64,000 bases of DNA. Source: Ardenticatenales bacterium. GTDB lineage: Bacteria; Chloroflexota; Anaerolineae; Promineifilales; Promineifilaceae. Position numbers and translations under genes: made by a program. This document shows, piece after piece, positions 48,432 to 57,599 of the stretch. Location: NCBI GenBank assembly GCA_020634575.1, contig JACKBM010000024.1, positions 13,532-77,531 on the forward strand. The letters run 5' to 3'. The notes beneath the pieces were generated by a model. That model was not told the origin of the DNA and did not search any database. It saw only the letters and a program-made list of their open reading frames with translations. Position 1 is the first letter of the stretch. Each line of letters opens with the position of its first letter.

Positions 48432-48800
48432 ATGAAGCGTCAGCAAATTGCCGAAATTTTGATGGCCCATGCTGAGGGGCTGCTGACAGATGAGGACCGG
48501 ACGGACTCGATTCTGCGCAGCTACCCGGCTGAGGCGGCCCAATTACGGCCTTTGCTTTCTCTGGCACGTCTGGTCAAACAGGCGTTGGTGCCGGTGGCGC
48601 CGGAGCCAGCTTTTGTCTACACCTTGCAGGCTCAACTGGCCAAGGCTGACGTGGAGCCTGCATCCACCTGGCAGGAGTTAAATGGACGCCGCCTGGGTTG
48701 GGTTGGTGCGGCGCTTGGGTCCGTGTTGTCGGTAGCGGGACTGATTCTCTGGTTTCGTCATGCCAGGGTAAACAGAGCTGAAGTGGCAACGCCGGCCTAG
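48432..48800 (+). CDS. Small single-pass membrane protein, possible anti-sigma
   Basis: A 122-residue protein. A helical N-terminus reads IAEILMAHAEGLLTDEDRTDSILRSYPAEAAQLRPLLSLARLVKQAL. A membrane helix follows near residues 88-107 (LGWVGAALGSVLSVAGLILWF) with a basic tail. The N-terminal pattern of repeated short helices before a helix resembles small bacterial anti-sigma-like proteins linked to ECF genes (DUF5667-like). I cannot confirm the family. It is 29 bases downstream of degV and 970 bases after the ECF sigma gene on the same strand. Confidence 0.7.
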   Translation: MKRQQIAEILMAHAEGLLTDEDRTDSILRSYPAEAAQLRPLLSLARLVKQALVPVAPEPAFVYTLQAQLAKADVEPASTWQELNGRRLGWVGAALGSVLSVAGLILWFRHARVNRAEVATPA

Positions 48801-48847
48801 TCACGGTTGATCTGGTTAGCAAGGTCCGTTATAAGTATTTCTTTGGC

Positions 48848-48875
48848 AGCCCGGCGTTTATCCGCCGGGCTTTTT
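48848..48875 (+). terminator. Rho-independent terminator
   Basis: AGCCCGGCG (48848-48856) and its exact complement (48863-48871) with a 6-base loop are followed by TTTTT. It ends the sigma-degV-membrane protein transcript. Confidence 0.92.
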
Positions 48876-49015
48876 ATGTGCTGAATCGGGCAATCTTTTG
48901 TACAATTCGCGCGGCTGGTGAACCGGCCGGAAATAGCCTTTACAACGATGGTAAAAGCAGGCCCGGTTCTCCTGTCGCTTTTTGCTGGTGTGGTTTGATT
49001 GTGATAAACTGCACT

Positions 49016-49041
49016 ATTGCTTGCCCGAGCAATCTTTTTTT
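49016..49041 (+). terminator. Terminator-like hairpin in the cox operon leader
   Basis: ATTGCT (49016-49021) and AGCAAT (49028-49033) with a 6-base loop are followed by seven T (49035-49041). It is 53 bases before coxB and after another terminator, so it may act as an attenuator in the cox leader. The promoter was not identified. Confidence 0.6.
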
Positions 49042-49093
49042 GTTGGCTGGATACGGTCATCTACACCGGATGGCCCAATTCAAACGGTGATTT

Positions 49094-49918
49094 ATGGCAT
49101 CTGTTGCAAAACATTCGGCGCCCAAAAGAGCTGGTCATGTCCGGCATATCGGTATCGCGGCAATCCTCACTTTGATTGCCGCGCCTCTTGTCTGGCTGGT
49201 CCTGAATGCGGTTTATCGTTTGCCCCAGGAAGGAAGCGCCCAGGCGGTGCGTATTGACCAGTTGTTCCAGGCCCACTTCATCATGATCTCGCTTTTGTTT
49301 GCGATGATTGTGGTGCCGACCATCTACGCCCTGGTTGTCTTCCGCCGGGATGAGTTTGATGAAGAGGATGCCGAGCACATCCATGGTAACAACCTGCTAG
49401 AGGCAATCTGGATCATCGTTCCTACGATTATCGTGTTGGGCTTTGGGGTCTGGGGCTTTGACATTCTGCGTGACATCACGGCGCCGCAGCAGGGCGAAAT
49501 GGAAATTGTGGTCAAAGGGTTCCAGTGGGGCTGGTTCTTTGATTACCCTGAGGCTGGCGTGACCGGTTCGTCTGACCTGGTTGTGCCGGTGGGGACGCCG
49601 ATTAAGTTTGTGCTTGAATCAACCGGTAACAACAAGGTGCTGCACTCCTTCTGGGTGCCGGAATGGCGCGTTAAGCAAGATGTCCTGCCGGTGGAGACGC
49701 CGGAGGAGCGCCGGATTATCCGTGTTACGCCAACGCTATTAGGTTCGACCATGGTCCGCTGTGCCGAAATTTGCGGTACGGGGCATCATTCCATGCGCGC
49801 CAATGTCTACATCGTTCCCCAGGATAGCTTTGAAGCATGGCTGGCTGGTGAAATGACGATTGAAGAGATCGTAGCGGCAGACAACATTGAGCCATTGCCG
49901 CTGGGCGCTAATCAATAA
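49094..49918 (+). CDS. coxB: Cytochrome c oxidase subunit II
   Basis: A 274-residue subunit II. Two membrane helices (about 19-41 and 62-85, then a third hydrophobic stretch at about 103-120, LLEAIWIIVPTIIVLGFGVWGF) precede the cupredoxin domain. The CuA site is visible in HSFWVPEW, then MVRCAEICGTGHHSM (Cys-x3-Cys-x3-His-x2-Met). The FQWGWFFDYPE aromatic patch for electron entry is present. No C-terminal haem c motif is seen. It is the first gene of the operon coxB-ctaD-coxIV-coxIII-ctaG-surf1. Confidence 0.96.
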   Translation: MASVAKHSAPKRAGHVRHIGIAAILTLIAAPLVWLVLNAVYRLPQEGSAQAVRIDQLFQAHFIMISLLFAMIVVPTIYALVVFRRDEFDEEDAEHIHGNNLLEAIWIIVPTIIVLGFGVWGFDILRDITAPQQGEMEIVVKGFQWGWFFDYPEAGVTGSSDLVVPVGTPIKFVLESTGNNKVLHSFWVPEWRVKQDVLPVETPEERRIIRVTPTLLGSTMVRCAEICGTGHHSMRANVYIVPQDSFEAWLAGEMTIEEIVAADNIEPLPLGANQ

Positions 49919-49946
49919 TTGGGCAACTTCCATCAGGTGAAATCAT

Positions 49947-51884
49947 ATGGCATCGACAAATTACGCGGCTCATAAACCTCGTGTCAATCTGGTAAACGGC
50001 CTGCGCATCTTTTTCCGGCTCGGGCTGGTGCGGGCGCTGATCGGCCAGTTTGTCTTCATGTTCGGGACCATGGGGATCATGTCGGCCCTGGGGGCTTCGG
50101 CAGAAGCTGCCTGGTTCCTGGGCGCGATCGTCGGCGTGCTCGGCTCCCTGTTGGGTTCCGGCGTTATCGCGGACTGGCTCAAATGGTGCATCGGCCGTGA
50201 GACGGTCCTGGTGCACGGCGCTCCGGCGGACATGCCGGAATGGAGCCGCTACTTCGGCCCGGATGTCAACCACAAGGTCATTGGTATCCAGTATGGCGTG
50301 GCCAGCCTGGTTGTTCTCCTGGTTGGTGGTCTGCTGGCCGTGATTTTCCGGTTGGAACTTTCTGCGCCTGGTCTGCAATTCCTGGCTGCGGAAGATTACA
50401 ACACCATTTACAGCGCCCACGGCATCATCATGATTGCCGGTATTTTGCTGGGTGTTGGTGCCATGCTTAACTACCTGGTGCCGATTATGATTGGCGCTCA
50501 TGACATGGCGTTCCCCCGGCTGAATGCTTTCAGCTTCTGGATTGCCGTGCCCTCAGCCACCTTGCTGATCATGGCCATGTTTGTGGGCCAGGGCTGGGAC
50601 AGTGGTTGGACCGGTTACCCACCCCTGAGCACCACCGGTGGTGCGGCTGGCATCTTCGGTGTGCAGCTTTTTCTCTTAGGTTTTTATATCAACGGTTTTT
50701 CGTCGATTGCCGGTGCCATCAATATCCTGGTGACGGTTGCGACGATGCGGGCCAAGGGGATGACCCTGTGGCGGATGCCGATCTTTGTCTGGGCTGGTTT
50801 GTCGACCGCGCTGCTGCAGTTCACCGTCACGCAGACCCTGGCTGTTTCGCTGATGATGGTCATGTTCCAGCGCCTGTTCGGCATGAACTTCTTTAACCCG
50901 ACCGTTACCAACGTGGTAACTGGCACGCTGGCAGAGGGCGTGCCGGTGGGTAACCCGCTGCTGTACCAGCATCTCTTCTGGTTCTATTCTCATCCGGCCG
51001 TGTACGTCTTCATTTTGCCGGGTCTGGGCATCGTCAGCGAACTGCTGCCGGTGTTCAGCCGTAAACCGCTCTTCGGTTACAAGCCGATTGCGCTGGCCAG
51101 TATCGGCATCGCCTTTGTCGGCATGCTGGTCTGGGCTCATCACATGTTCACCTCTGGTATGAACGAGAACCTGCGCGCCTTCTTCATGTTCACCACGATG
51201 ATGGTGGCGGTACCGACTGGTATCAAGTTCTTTAGCTGGCTGGCGACGATGTGGGGCGGCAAACTCGAGCTCAAGACCCCGATGTTGTTTGTGCTCGGCG
51301 CCATCTCCGTTTTCCTGATTGGCGGTCTGAGCGGCCCCATTCTCGGCACCATCCCGACTGACCTGGCTTTGCATGACACCTACTGGGTCGTGGGTCATTT
51401 CCATGCGACCATGTTTGGCGGCTACATCTTCCCGTTCTTTGCGGCGATTTACTACTGGTATCCGAAGATTACCGGCCGGATGTACAACGAAACATTGGGC
51501 AAAATCCATTTCTACCTGATGGTGCCTGGCTTTTGGGTCATGAGTCTGGGTCAGATGCGGATCGGCCTGATGGGTATGCGGCGCCGTATCGCCGATTATG
51601 ACCCGATGCTGGGCGTGCAGACGACGCAGATTCTGGTGACGGTGGCTGCTCTGATTATCGGCTGGTCCATCCTCATCATGATTTACAATCTGATTTCCAG
51701 CGCCCGGACCGAGAAGGTGGCGGCGGCTAACCCGTGGGGGTCCCGTTCACCGGAGTGGCAGATACCGGCCGGTCCCATCCCGGAATTCAACTACGATACG
51801 CCTTTTGAAGTTGTTGGTGAGCCGTATGACTACGGCCTGCCCGGCGCAAACTATACCCGAGAGATCCCGGCGGCGGCTGATTAG
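49947..51884 (+). CDS. ctaD: Cytochrome c oxidase subunit I (A2-type)
   Basis: A 645-residue haem-copper oxidase catalytic subunit with at least twelve helices. Haem ligands lie in IYSAHGIIMIAGILL and DTYWVVGHFHATMFGG. The CuB His and crosslinked Tyr lie in HLFWFYSHPAVYVFILPG, followed by the His pair VWAHHMFTSG. The Y-S-H-P-x-V form, without the Glu of H-P-E-V-Y, is the mark of the A2 subfamily, where the Tyr-Ser pair takes the place of that Glu in the proton path. The protein is somewhat longer than usual, with extra residues at both ends. It reduces O2 at the cytoplasmic membrane. Confidence 0.96.
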   Translation: MASTNYAAHKPRVNLVNGLRIFFRLGLVRALIGQFVFMFGTMGIMSALGASAEAAWFLGAIVGVLGSLLGSGVIADWLKWCIGRETVLVHGAPADMPEWSRYFGPDVNHKVIGIQYGVASLVVLLVGGLLAVIFRLELSAPGLQFLAAEDYNTIYSAHGIIMIAGILLGVGAMLNYLVPIMIGAHDMAFPRLNAFSFWIAVPSATLLIMAMFVGQGWDSGWTGYPPLSTTGGAAGIFGVQLFLLGFYINGFSSIAGAINILVTVATMRAKGMTLWRMPIFVWAGLSTALLQFTVTQTLAVSLMMVMFQRLFGMNFFNPTVTNVVTGTLAEGVPVGNPLLYQHLFWFYSHPAVYVFILPGLGIVSELLPVFSRKPLFGYKPIALASIGIAFVGMLVWAHHMFTSGMNENLRAFFMFTTMMVAVPTGIKFFSWLATMWGGKLELKTPMLFVLGAISVFLIGGLSGPILGTIPTDLALHDTYWVVGHFHATMFGGYIFPFFAAIYYWYPKITGRMYNETLGKIHFYLMVPGFWVMSLGQMRIGLMGMRRRIADYDPMLGVQTTQILVTVAALIIGWSILIMIYNLISSARTEKVAAANPWGSRSPEWQIPAGPIPEFNYDTPFEVVGEPYDYGLPGANYTREIPAAAD

Positions 51885-51904
51885 CGCCCCAGTGCAGGTG
51901 TTTT

Positions 51905-52105
51905 ATGACTAAACAGCAAGCCTATCGACAAGGTGTCTACGTTGCGCTCGTGCTGGCGGTTCTGACGATTGTAGAGGCCGTGCTCGCTATCTACTTACAC
52001 TATTCGTCCAGCTCGCTCTTTCTGATTATCTCGCTCATCAAGTCAGCGCTGGTAGTCAACTACTTTATGCATGTCTATCGCCTATGGCGTGAGGAGGGCC
52101 ACTAA
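51905..52105 (+). CDS. Cytochrome c oxidase subunit IV-like
   Basis: A 66-residue membrane protein with two helices (YVALVLAVLTIVEAVLAIYL, then LFLIISLIKSALVVNYFMHV). The S-L-I-K-S-A-L-V-V-N-Y-F-M-H-V pattern is that of the prokaryotic COX4 family (K-x-x-x-x-x-x-F-M-H). It is likely an assembly or stability subunit. The stop and the start of the next gene overlap (TAATG). Confidence 0.92.
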   Translation: MTKQQAYRQGVYVALVLAVLTIVEAVLAIYLHYSSSSLFLIISLIKSALVVNYFMHVYRLWREEGH

Positions 52106-52728
52106 TGAGCAGTGTGGCAAACACGCACGATCATGACCATCATGGCAGTCATGAGCCAACCTACGCCGAGGCCTGGCGCAACAACCGGATGGGGTTGTGG
52201 CTCTTCTGTATCTCGGAGCTTTTCCTTTTCGGTGGCATGTTGGCCGCTCGCTTCATCCTATGGGGTGACAGCCGGCCGCCGCTGAACCAGACCTTGGGTC
52301 TGATCACCACCTCGGTCCTGCTGCTGAGCAGCTTCTTCATGAACCGGGCCGAGACGGCGATCGCCTACGATGACCGCAAACGCTTCTCCAGCGGTCTGAT
52401 CATGACCTTCATCCTGGGCCTGATCTTCCTTCTGGGTGTGGTCCTGCTGGAGTGGGGTTTGCTGCCGATTATCCCCGGTGAAGAGCCCATCCGGCCGACC
52501 GATGGTGCCTTTGGGGCGATGTTTTTCCTGATGACCGGGATGCACGCATTTCATGTGTTGACCGGGCTTGTCTTCATTGCCCTGATCTGGCTAAACGGGC
52601 GCAAAGGCGCTTACTCGGCGGAACGCCATTGGGGTGTCGAGGCTTGTGCCATTTACTGGCATTACGTTGACCTGGTCTGGATTTTCTTCTATCCAGCGCT
52701 ATATCTCATCGGGACAGCTGTACATTAG
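52105..52728 (+). CDS. ctaE: Cytochrome c oxidase subunit III
   Basis: A 207-residue subunit III with five membrane helices. A His-rich N-terminus (HDHDHHGSH) is followed by RMGLWLFCISELFLFGGMLAARFI (the conserved W-x-F-x-x-S-E-x-x-x-F), then LMTGMHAFHVLTGLVFI (M-T-G-x-H-x-x-H) and WGVEACAIYWHYVDLVWIFFYPALYL. It supports subunit I. It is translationally coupled to subunit IV by one overlapping base. Confidence 0.95.
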   Translation: MSSVANTHDHDHHGSHEPTYAEAWRNNRMGLWLFCISELFLFGGMLAARFILWGDSRPPLNQTLGLITTSVLLLSSFFMNRAETAIAYDDRKRFSSGLIMTFILGLIFLLGVVLLEWGLLPIIPGEEPIRPTDGAFGAMFFLMTGMHAFHVLTGLVFIALIWLNGRKGAYSAERHWGVEACAIYWHYVDLVWIFFYPALYLIGTAVH

Positions 52729-52750
52729 CTGGGTCTGGATTACAAGTTGA

Positions 52751-53638
52751 ATGGCGGGGCAATGGCGGCAAGTCATTGCCCCGTTTCTGTTTATGGACGT
52801 GGTAACCCGAGAATTGTTGTCGGCCTGGGATTGGGATCCGACGGTTCTTCTAAGCCTATTTGGTTTTGGGGCTTTGTTTACGGCCGGCTGGTGGCGCTTG
52901 CGCCGGGCCGGTTCTGCGGGGCTGGCGCGCCCGTGGCGACTTATCCTTTACTGGCTGGGTTTGCTGTTCATTTTCCTGGCGCTGGTTTCACCCATTGATG
53001 AACTGGGCGGCTGGCTGTTAATCTTCCACATGGTCCAGCATATCTTTTTGATGATGTTGGCACCGCCCCTGCTGATGTTGGCTAACCCGCTACCGTTTTT
53101 GTTGTGGGGGTTACCTGATGGGGCCCGCCAGACCAGCGGTCGCTGGCTCAGCCGGCTGCTGCATCGCCAATCGGATAGCCGGGCGTTCCTGCGCAAAGTA
53201 ACCGGCCCTGGCGTTATCTGGCTGATTTTTGCCTCGACGTTGATCGCCTGGCACGATCCGCTGGCGTATGATCTGGCGCTGCGCAGCCCGGCAGCGCACA
53301 ACGTGGAACATTTGACGTTTTTTTACAGTTCGCTGCTGTTCTGGTGGTTTGTTACCGGTGCTGGCCCGCGGCTGCACAAGAGCTTTTCGCCGCTGGCCCG
53401 GGTTGCGTATGTGGCCACGGCTATCCCGGTGACGATGTTTGTCGGCGTGAGCATCGCCTGGGCCGAGGCGCCGCGTTACACCCATTACACGATCATGCCG
53501 CGCATCTGGGGTATTTCGGTGCTGCAGGATCAGGCGGCGGGCGGCTTCATCATGTGGGTGGCCGGCAGCATGATGTATGCCCTGGCGGCCATCTTCCTGG
53601 CGGCGGCCTGGGTACAGCGCACAGCGCGCCATGCTTGA
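52751..53638 (+). CDS. ctaG: CtaG-type cytochrome c oxidase assembly factor
   Basis: A 295-residue multi-helix protein of the caa3 CtaG family. It shows WDWDPTVLLSLFGF, LYWLGLLFIFLALVSPIDELGGWLLIFHMVQHIFLMMLAPPLLMLANP, AHNVEHLTFFYSSLLFWW, and ISVLQDQAAGGFIMWVAGSMMYALAAIFL. The conserved M-x-Q-H and D-Q-x-x-G-G motifs are present. It helps copper loading of the oxidase. The position directly behind the structural genes supports this. Confidence 0.92.
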   Translation: MAGQWRQVIAPFLFMDVVTRELLSAWDWDPTVLLSLFGFGALFTAGWWRLRRAGSAGLARPWRLILYWLGLLFIFLALVSPIDELGGWLLIFHMVQHIFLMMLAPPLLMLANPLPFLLWGLPDGARQTSGRWLSRLLHRQSDSRAFLRKVTGPGVIWLIFASTLIAWHDPLAYDLALRSPAAHNVEHLTFFYSSLLFWWFVTGAGPRLHKSFSPLARVAYVATAIPVTMFVGVSIAWAEAPRYTHYTIMPRIWGISVLQDQAAGGFIMWVAGSMMYALAAIFLAAAWVQRTARHA

Positions 53639-53647
53639 GGTAAATAA

Positions 53648-54202
53648 ATGAGAAGAAATGGGAAAATCGTGAAATTAGCTGGTTTGCTGGTGTTGCTGCT
53701 GGCCTGGGCTACCTTTGTGGCGCCTGCCTGGGCGCATACGGGTGGCGTGCTTTATCTGGCTAACGAACCGGCCGGTCCCTATGAGATCTCCACCTGGGCG
53801 CTGCCCCAGCTCCTGACGACGGCAGAACCGGTTCATCTGGACATCCTGGTCCTGAAGCCGGTTCCCGATGGCCAGACCACGCAGGATTTTGTGTTGGGCG
53901 CCGATATCCTGGTGCGCGCCAGCTCCCTGGACGGGGATCTGGTTGTGGTGGAAACGCCGGCCACCAACATTGATGCCCAGAATGAATTATTCTACGAAGC
54001 TTTCCTGGAATTGGAACAGCCTGGCGCCTGGCAAATTGAGATCATCGTCGATAGCACGGATGGGGTGGGCCAGGCTTCATTTGAGGCAGTGGTTGAGCGC
54101 GATAGCAGCATCAACTGGTATCTGATTGGTGGCGCGGCCGTGGTCGTGGTGGCGGCGGCGATTTTTGTCATGCGTAGCCGTCCCGAGGGTAAAGGTGGCT
54201 GA
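53648..54202 (+). CDS. Secreted membrane-anchored protein of the cox operon
   Basis: A 184-residue protein with a signal peptide (about 1-30, LAGLLVLLLAWATFVAPAWAHTGG). An extracellular beta-domain follows (AGPYEISTWALPQ, VHLDILVLKP, NELFYEAFLELEQPGAWQIEIIVDS), then one C-terminal membrane helix (WYLIGGAAVVVVAAAIFVM). The beta-domain resembles FixH/YtkA-like proteins linked to copper or cytochrome oxidase maturation. I cannot assign it with certainty. It lies between ctaG and surf1. Confidence 0.78.
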   Translation: MRRNGKIVKLAGLLVLLLAWATFVAPAWAHTGGVLYLANEPAGPYEISTWALPQLLTTAEPVHLDILVLKPVPDGQTTQDFVLGADILVRASSLDGDLVVVETPATNIDAQNELFYEAFLELEQPGAWQIEIIVDSTDGVGQASFEAVVERDSSINWYLIGGAAVVVVAAAIFVMRSRPEGKGG

Positions 54203-54974
54203 GAATAATGCCATAAGCTGGGGCCAGACAGTGCGGCTGCTCATCAGCCGGCGCTGGTGGTGGGTGACGCTGGTTGTTCTGGGCGGCTGCGCGCTCCTGG
54301 TGCGGCTGGGTATCTGGCAGCTGGATCGCCTGGCCTGGCGGCGCGGCCTCAACGCCGAGATCACGGCTCAGATGGCGGCGCCGCCGCTGATTTTGACCCC
54401 GGGTACGGCGTCAACAGAGCTTGACGCCATCGCCTACCGGCAGGTCACGGCTACCGGCCATTATGATCTGGAAGGGCAATTTGTCCTGCTGCAGCAGAAT
54501 TACCTTGGCCAGGCCGGCGTGTACCTTTTTGCGCCGTTGCTGCTGGATGGCGATGAGCGGGCCGTGCTCGTCAACCGGGGCTGGCTACCGGCCGATCAGA
54601 CGGAGCCGGCCGATTGGTCAGCCTATGATGTCACCGAGCAGGTCACCATCACCGGCTTTATGCAGGACAGCCAGAAACCACCCCAGGCCAGCCTCTCCGA
54701 TTACACCAACAGTATCGCCAATCCGGAGACAGCCTGGTATTGGCCGTATGTAGCGGCGATCCAGCAGCAATATCCGTATGAGCTGCTGCCCGGCTATCTG
54801 CAGCTGGAGCCGGCTGACAACGCGCCTGCCGAGTTACCCTATCCTGTGGCGGCTGAAGTTGACCTTTCTGAAGGCAACCACCAGAGCTATGCCTACCAAT
54901 GGTTTGCCTTTGCCCTGACACTGGTGATTGTCTATCTATTTCTAGTGCGGCGGCAGGAATCGGTCCTCGCCTGA
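54195..54974 (+). CDS. SURF1 family assembly protein
   Basis: A 259-residue protein with N- and C-terminal membrane helices, the SURF1 layout. The first is WWWVTLVVLGGCALLVRLGIWQLDRL (with G-x-W-Q-x-x-R-x-x-W). Then comes YRQVTATGHYDLEGQFVLLQQNYLGQAGVYLFAPLLLDGDERAVLVNRGWLPAD (N-R-G-W-x-P), and the end has HQSYAYQWFAFALTLVIVYLFL (Y-x-x-Q-W-F). It acts in haem A insertion into subunit I. Start: GTG at 54195 after GAGGGTAAAG, overlapping the previous stop by 8 bases. Confidence 0.93.
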   Translation: MAENNAISWGQTVRLLISRRWWWVTLVVLGGCALLVRLGIWQLDRLAWRRGLNAEITAQMAAPPLILTPGTASTELDAIAYRQVTATGHYDLEGQFVLLQQNYLGQAGVYLFAPLLLDGDERAVLVNRGWLPADQTEPADWSAYDVTEQVTITGFMQDSQKPPQASLSDYTNSIANPETAWYWPYVAAIQQQYPYELLPGYLQLEPADNAPAELPYPVAAEVDLSEGNHQSYAYQWFAFALTLVIVYLFLVRRQESVLA

Positions 54975-54981
54975 CCCCTGT

Positions 54982-55010
54982 TTGACACCAATTTGACACA
55001 TTGCTAAAAT
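54982..55010 (+). promoter_or_regulatory. Sigma-70 type promoter
   Basis: TTGACA (54982-54987), a 17-base spacer and TAAAAT (55005-55010). It lies just after the cox operon and leaves a leader of about 205 bases before the gene at 55224. The leader has no recognised riboswitch, but holds a second weaker -10-like TATAGA at about 55141. Confidence 0.75.
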
Positions 55011-55223
55011 GACGGCCCATCCAGGTGCTGGCGCCGGGTGGATCTGGTGTCCGGCTCTTTGGGAACCGGCCGGAGAATCTAAAGAAATCATAAAAGGGTA
55101 GGCGATATTCCTTACAATTTACCCGCCATCCGGTCATACTATAGACGCTGCGAGATTAGCCAGAACTGGGGTTGCGCCCGCGCAACATGAAAATGACCGG
55201 TATGATGTTTTACAGGTGAGCTT

Positions 55224-57536
55224 ATGCTTGAACGATTGAAGCTGGAAGAAGGTTGGTGGACACTCTTTTTGGTCTGGGCCATGGTGTTTGTCGGTTCGCT
55301 CGCCATTCGTCAGGCTGACCTGATCACCGGTCTGGAAATCCTGGCTGTGGTGGCGACCCTCTCCGTCTTTTCCGGCCTTTTGCTGGCCAAAAGCTCATTC
55401 TCACCGCTAAAAGCCCATATCTTTTCCCTGATTTATGGCCTGTTTGTGGTCACCGTTCTGGTGGGGCGGCAGTTACCGCCGGATCTGGTGACCTGGCAGG
55501 CGCGCGTGCTGGACATGATGCAGCGCCAGGGTGAATGGGTTGCCAAGATCTTCACCGATGAAGCCAGCCGGGATGGGCTCATCTTCGTCATGCATACCTC
55601 AGCGGTTTACTGGATTCTCGGTTATACCGCCGCCTGGTTCACCTTCCGCCGCCGCCAGACATGGCTCGTGATTTTGCCCAGCGGGCTCGTGTTGATGAGC
55701 GTTATTTACTATTACTATGGGCCGTCGCGCCTGGGGTTGTTCCTGGCGATTTACATCTGGCTGGCCTTGCTCTATGTGGCCCAGGAATATCTGACCGGCC
55801 GGGAATTGAGCTGGCGCTCGGGGGCGGTCCGCTATGATACGGGCATTCGCTCCAGTTTTGTGCGGGCGGCTACCGTGGCGGGCGCCATCGCCCTGGGCAT
55901 AGCCTGGACCCTGCCAGCCTTGCCGGCTAATGCCGCCATTGGTACGGCATTTAATGACGTGACCTCGCCCTGGCGTTCGTTTCAGGATAACTGGACCCGT
56001 ATGTTTTCAGCGCTACGTTCGTATGGCGTGGGCACAAACGACACCTATTCCGGTTCCCTGACACTGAGTGGACCGCGCACCGTTGGCACCACCATCATCA
56101 TGGATGTATTTCTCGACGAGCAACTGCCCAATGTTTACTGGCATGGGCTGGCGCTGGACACGTATTCGGATGGTGCCTGGACCATGAAAGAGACACAAAC
56201 CACGCTGCACTATCCTGAGGATGGTGACCTGCCCTTGTTTGATCTCGAGGCGCGCCGTCCAGTTTCACATACGATCTATAATTACATCCCCAATACCAGC
56301 ATCGTTTATGGGGCGCCAGGGCTCATCAATGCAGACCGGCAAATCTATGTCAACCACACGCTGGCATCGGCTGATAGCGACCTGATGAATGTTCAGGGGA
56401 TAAAGTCACGCTATGTGATGCGCCAGGGCGATATTTATGAGGTTGTTTCGGATGTGAGCTGGGCGGATGCGGCGAGCCTGCGTGCTGCTGGGACCAATTA
56501 TCCCGATTGGGTCACCGCAACTTATTTGCAGGTGCCAGATTCGCTCACTGAGGACACACTGACTCTGGCAGCGCAGTTGACTGAGCAGTATGACAATCCG
56601 TTTGACAAAGCGATTGCCGTCCGAAACTACTTACGGGCGAATATCAGCTACAACGATCAAATCCCAGCGCCGCCGCCGGATGTGGAACCCATCCATTACA
56701 CGCTTTTTATCAGCCAGGAAGGGTACTGCAACTATTACGCCTCGGCGATGGCCATGATGCTGCGTGCTGAAGGGGTGCCGACCCGCATTGTGCAGGGTTT
56801 TGCCCAGGGTGAGTACAACGAGGAAGACCAGTTTTATCGGGTAAGAGCGGCTAACGCCCACACCTGGGTTGAGGTCTATTTCCCGGAGTATGGCTGGATT
56901 CAATTTGAGCCCACAGCCTCGTTGCCAGCGGCAGACCGGCCAACTGGTGAGAATGGCGGCAATACCGGTGACGCGTTCTTCGACCAGGAGCCGCCCGGCT
57001 TCTTTGATGCCGGCGAACTGGACGACCCGCTGGCCCTGGACAATGAGCGGCTGCGCGACCTGGAGGATGGTCTGGGGATTGACGAGCCGTTGGGGCAGGG
57101 CTTCAGCCTGAGCCAGGTCTCGCCTCGCGTCTGGCAAATCAGCGCCGGTGTTCTGCTACTGCTGCTGGCGTATGGAACCTATTTCTTCGCTGAACGTTGG
57201 AACAGCCGCATTGAGGCGGATGTGACACAGAGCTTTGGTCGCCTCAGTTGGTGGGCCAATGCGATTGGCCTGGCGGTCCGGCCGGTCCAGACCCCCTACG
57301 AGCGGGCTACCGTCATGGCCAAAGCGGTCCCTGAAGGGACCCAGCCGATCAGCCGCCTGACGCGACAATACGTTCTCAAGAGCTACGGGGACAACAGCCG
57401 GCACGACCCGTTCTTCAATGCCAACAACGAATGGCGTGTTTTGCGGCCCTTGTTGTTGCGTGAGGCGATCAGCCAGAAGTTCAAGCGGTTTACCGGCCGG
57501 TTCCGCCGCAAGCCACGTGTGACGGACGCTGAATAA
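55224..57536 (+). CDS. Transglutaminase-like membrane protein (TgpA type)
   Basis: A 770-residue protein. The N-terminal third holds six or more membrane helices (about 15-240). A long extracytoplasmic region follows (about 245-630). It contains the transglutaminase core near 460-570: GYCNYYASAMAMMLRAEGVPTRIVQGF with nucleophile Cys502, ANAHTWVEVYF with His546, and YGWIQFEPTAS for the third acidic residue. A last membrane helix (about 640-660) and a cytoplasmic DUF4129-like tail end it. It may crosslink or hydrolyse envelope proteins. It has its own promoter and is followed by a terminator. There is no MoxR-like ATPase next to it, unlike many TgpA genes. Confidence 0.9.
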   Translation: MLERLKLEEGWWTLFLVWAMVFVGSLAIRQADLITGLEILAVVATLSVFSGLLLAKSSFSPLKAHIFSLIYGLFVVTVLVGRQLPPDLVTWQARVLDMMQRQGEWVAKIFTDEASRDGLIFVMHTSAVYWILGYTAAWFTFRRRQTWLVILPSGLVLMSVIYYYYGPSRLGLFLAIYIWLALLYVAQEYLTGRELSWRSGAVRYDTGIRSSFVRAATVAGAIALGIAWTLPALPANAAIGTAFNDVTSPWRSFQDNWTRMFSALRSYGVGTNDTYSGSLTLSGPRTVGTTIIMDVFLDEQLPNVYWHGLALDTYSDGAWTMKETQTTLHYPEDGDLPLFDLEARRPVSHTIYNYIPNTSIVYGAPGLINADRQIYVNHTLASADSDLMNVQGIKSRYVMRQGDIYEVVSDVSWADAASLRAAGTNYPDWVTATYLQVPDSLTEDTLTLAAQLTEQYDNPFDKAIAVRNYLRANISYNDQIPAPPPDVEPIHYTLFISQEGYCNYYASAMAMMLRAEGVPTRIVQGFAQGEYNEEDQFYRVRAANAHTWVEVYFPEYGWIQFEPTASLPAADRPTGENGGNTGDAFFDQEPPGFFDAGELDDPLALDNERLRDLEDGLGIDEPLGQGFSLSQVSPRVWQISAGVLLLLLAYGTYFFAERWNSRIEADVTQSFGRLSWWANAIGLAVRPVQTPYERATVMAKAVPEGTQPISRLTRQYVLKSYGDNSRHDPFFNANNEWRVLRPLLLREAISQKFKRFTGRFRRKPRVTDAE

Positions 57537-57559
57537 CTCCCCAATTTTGACCTGATAGT

Positions 57560-57592
57560 CGAGCCGCCCACCGGGCGGCTCGATTCATTTTA
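57560..57592 (+). terminator. Rho-independent terminator
   Basis: CGAGCCGCCC (57560-57569) and its complement (57573-57582) with loop ACC make a 10-bp GC-rich stem. ATTCATTTT follows. It ends the transglutaminase-like gene. Confidence 0.8.
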
Positions 57593-57599
57593 GTTGTGT

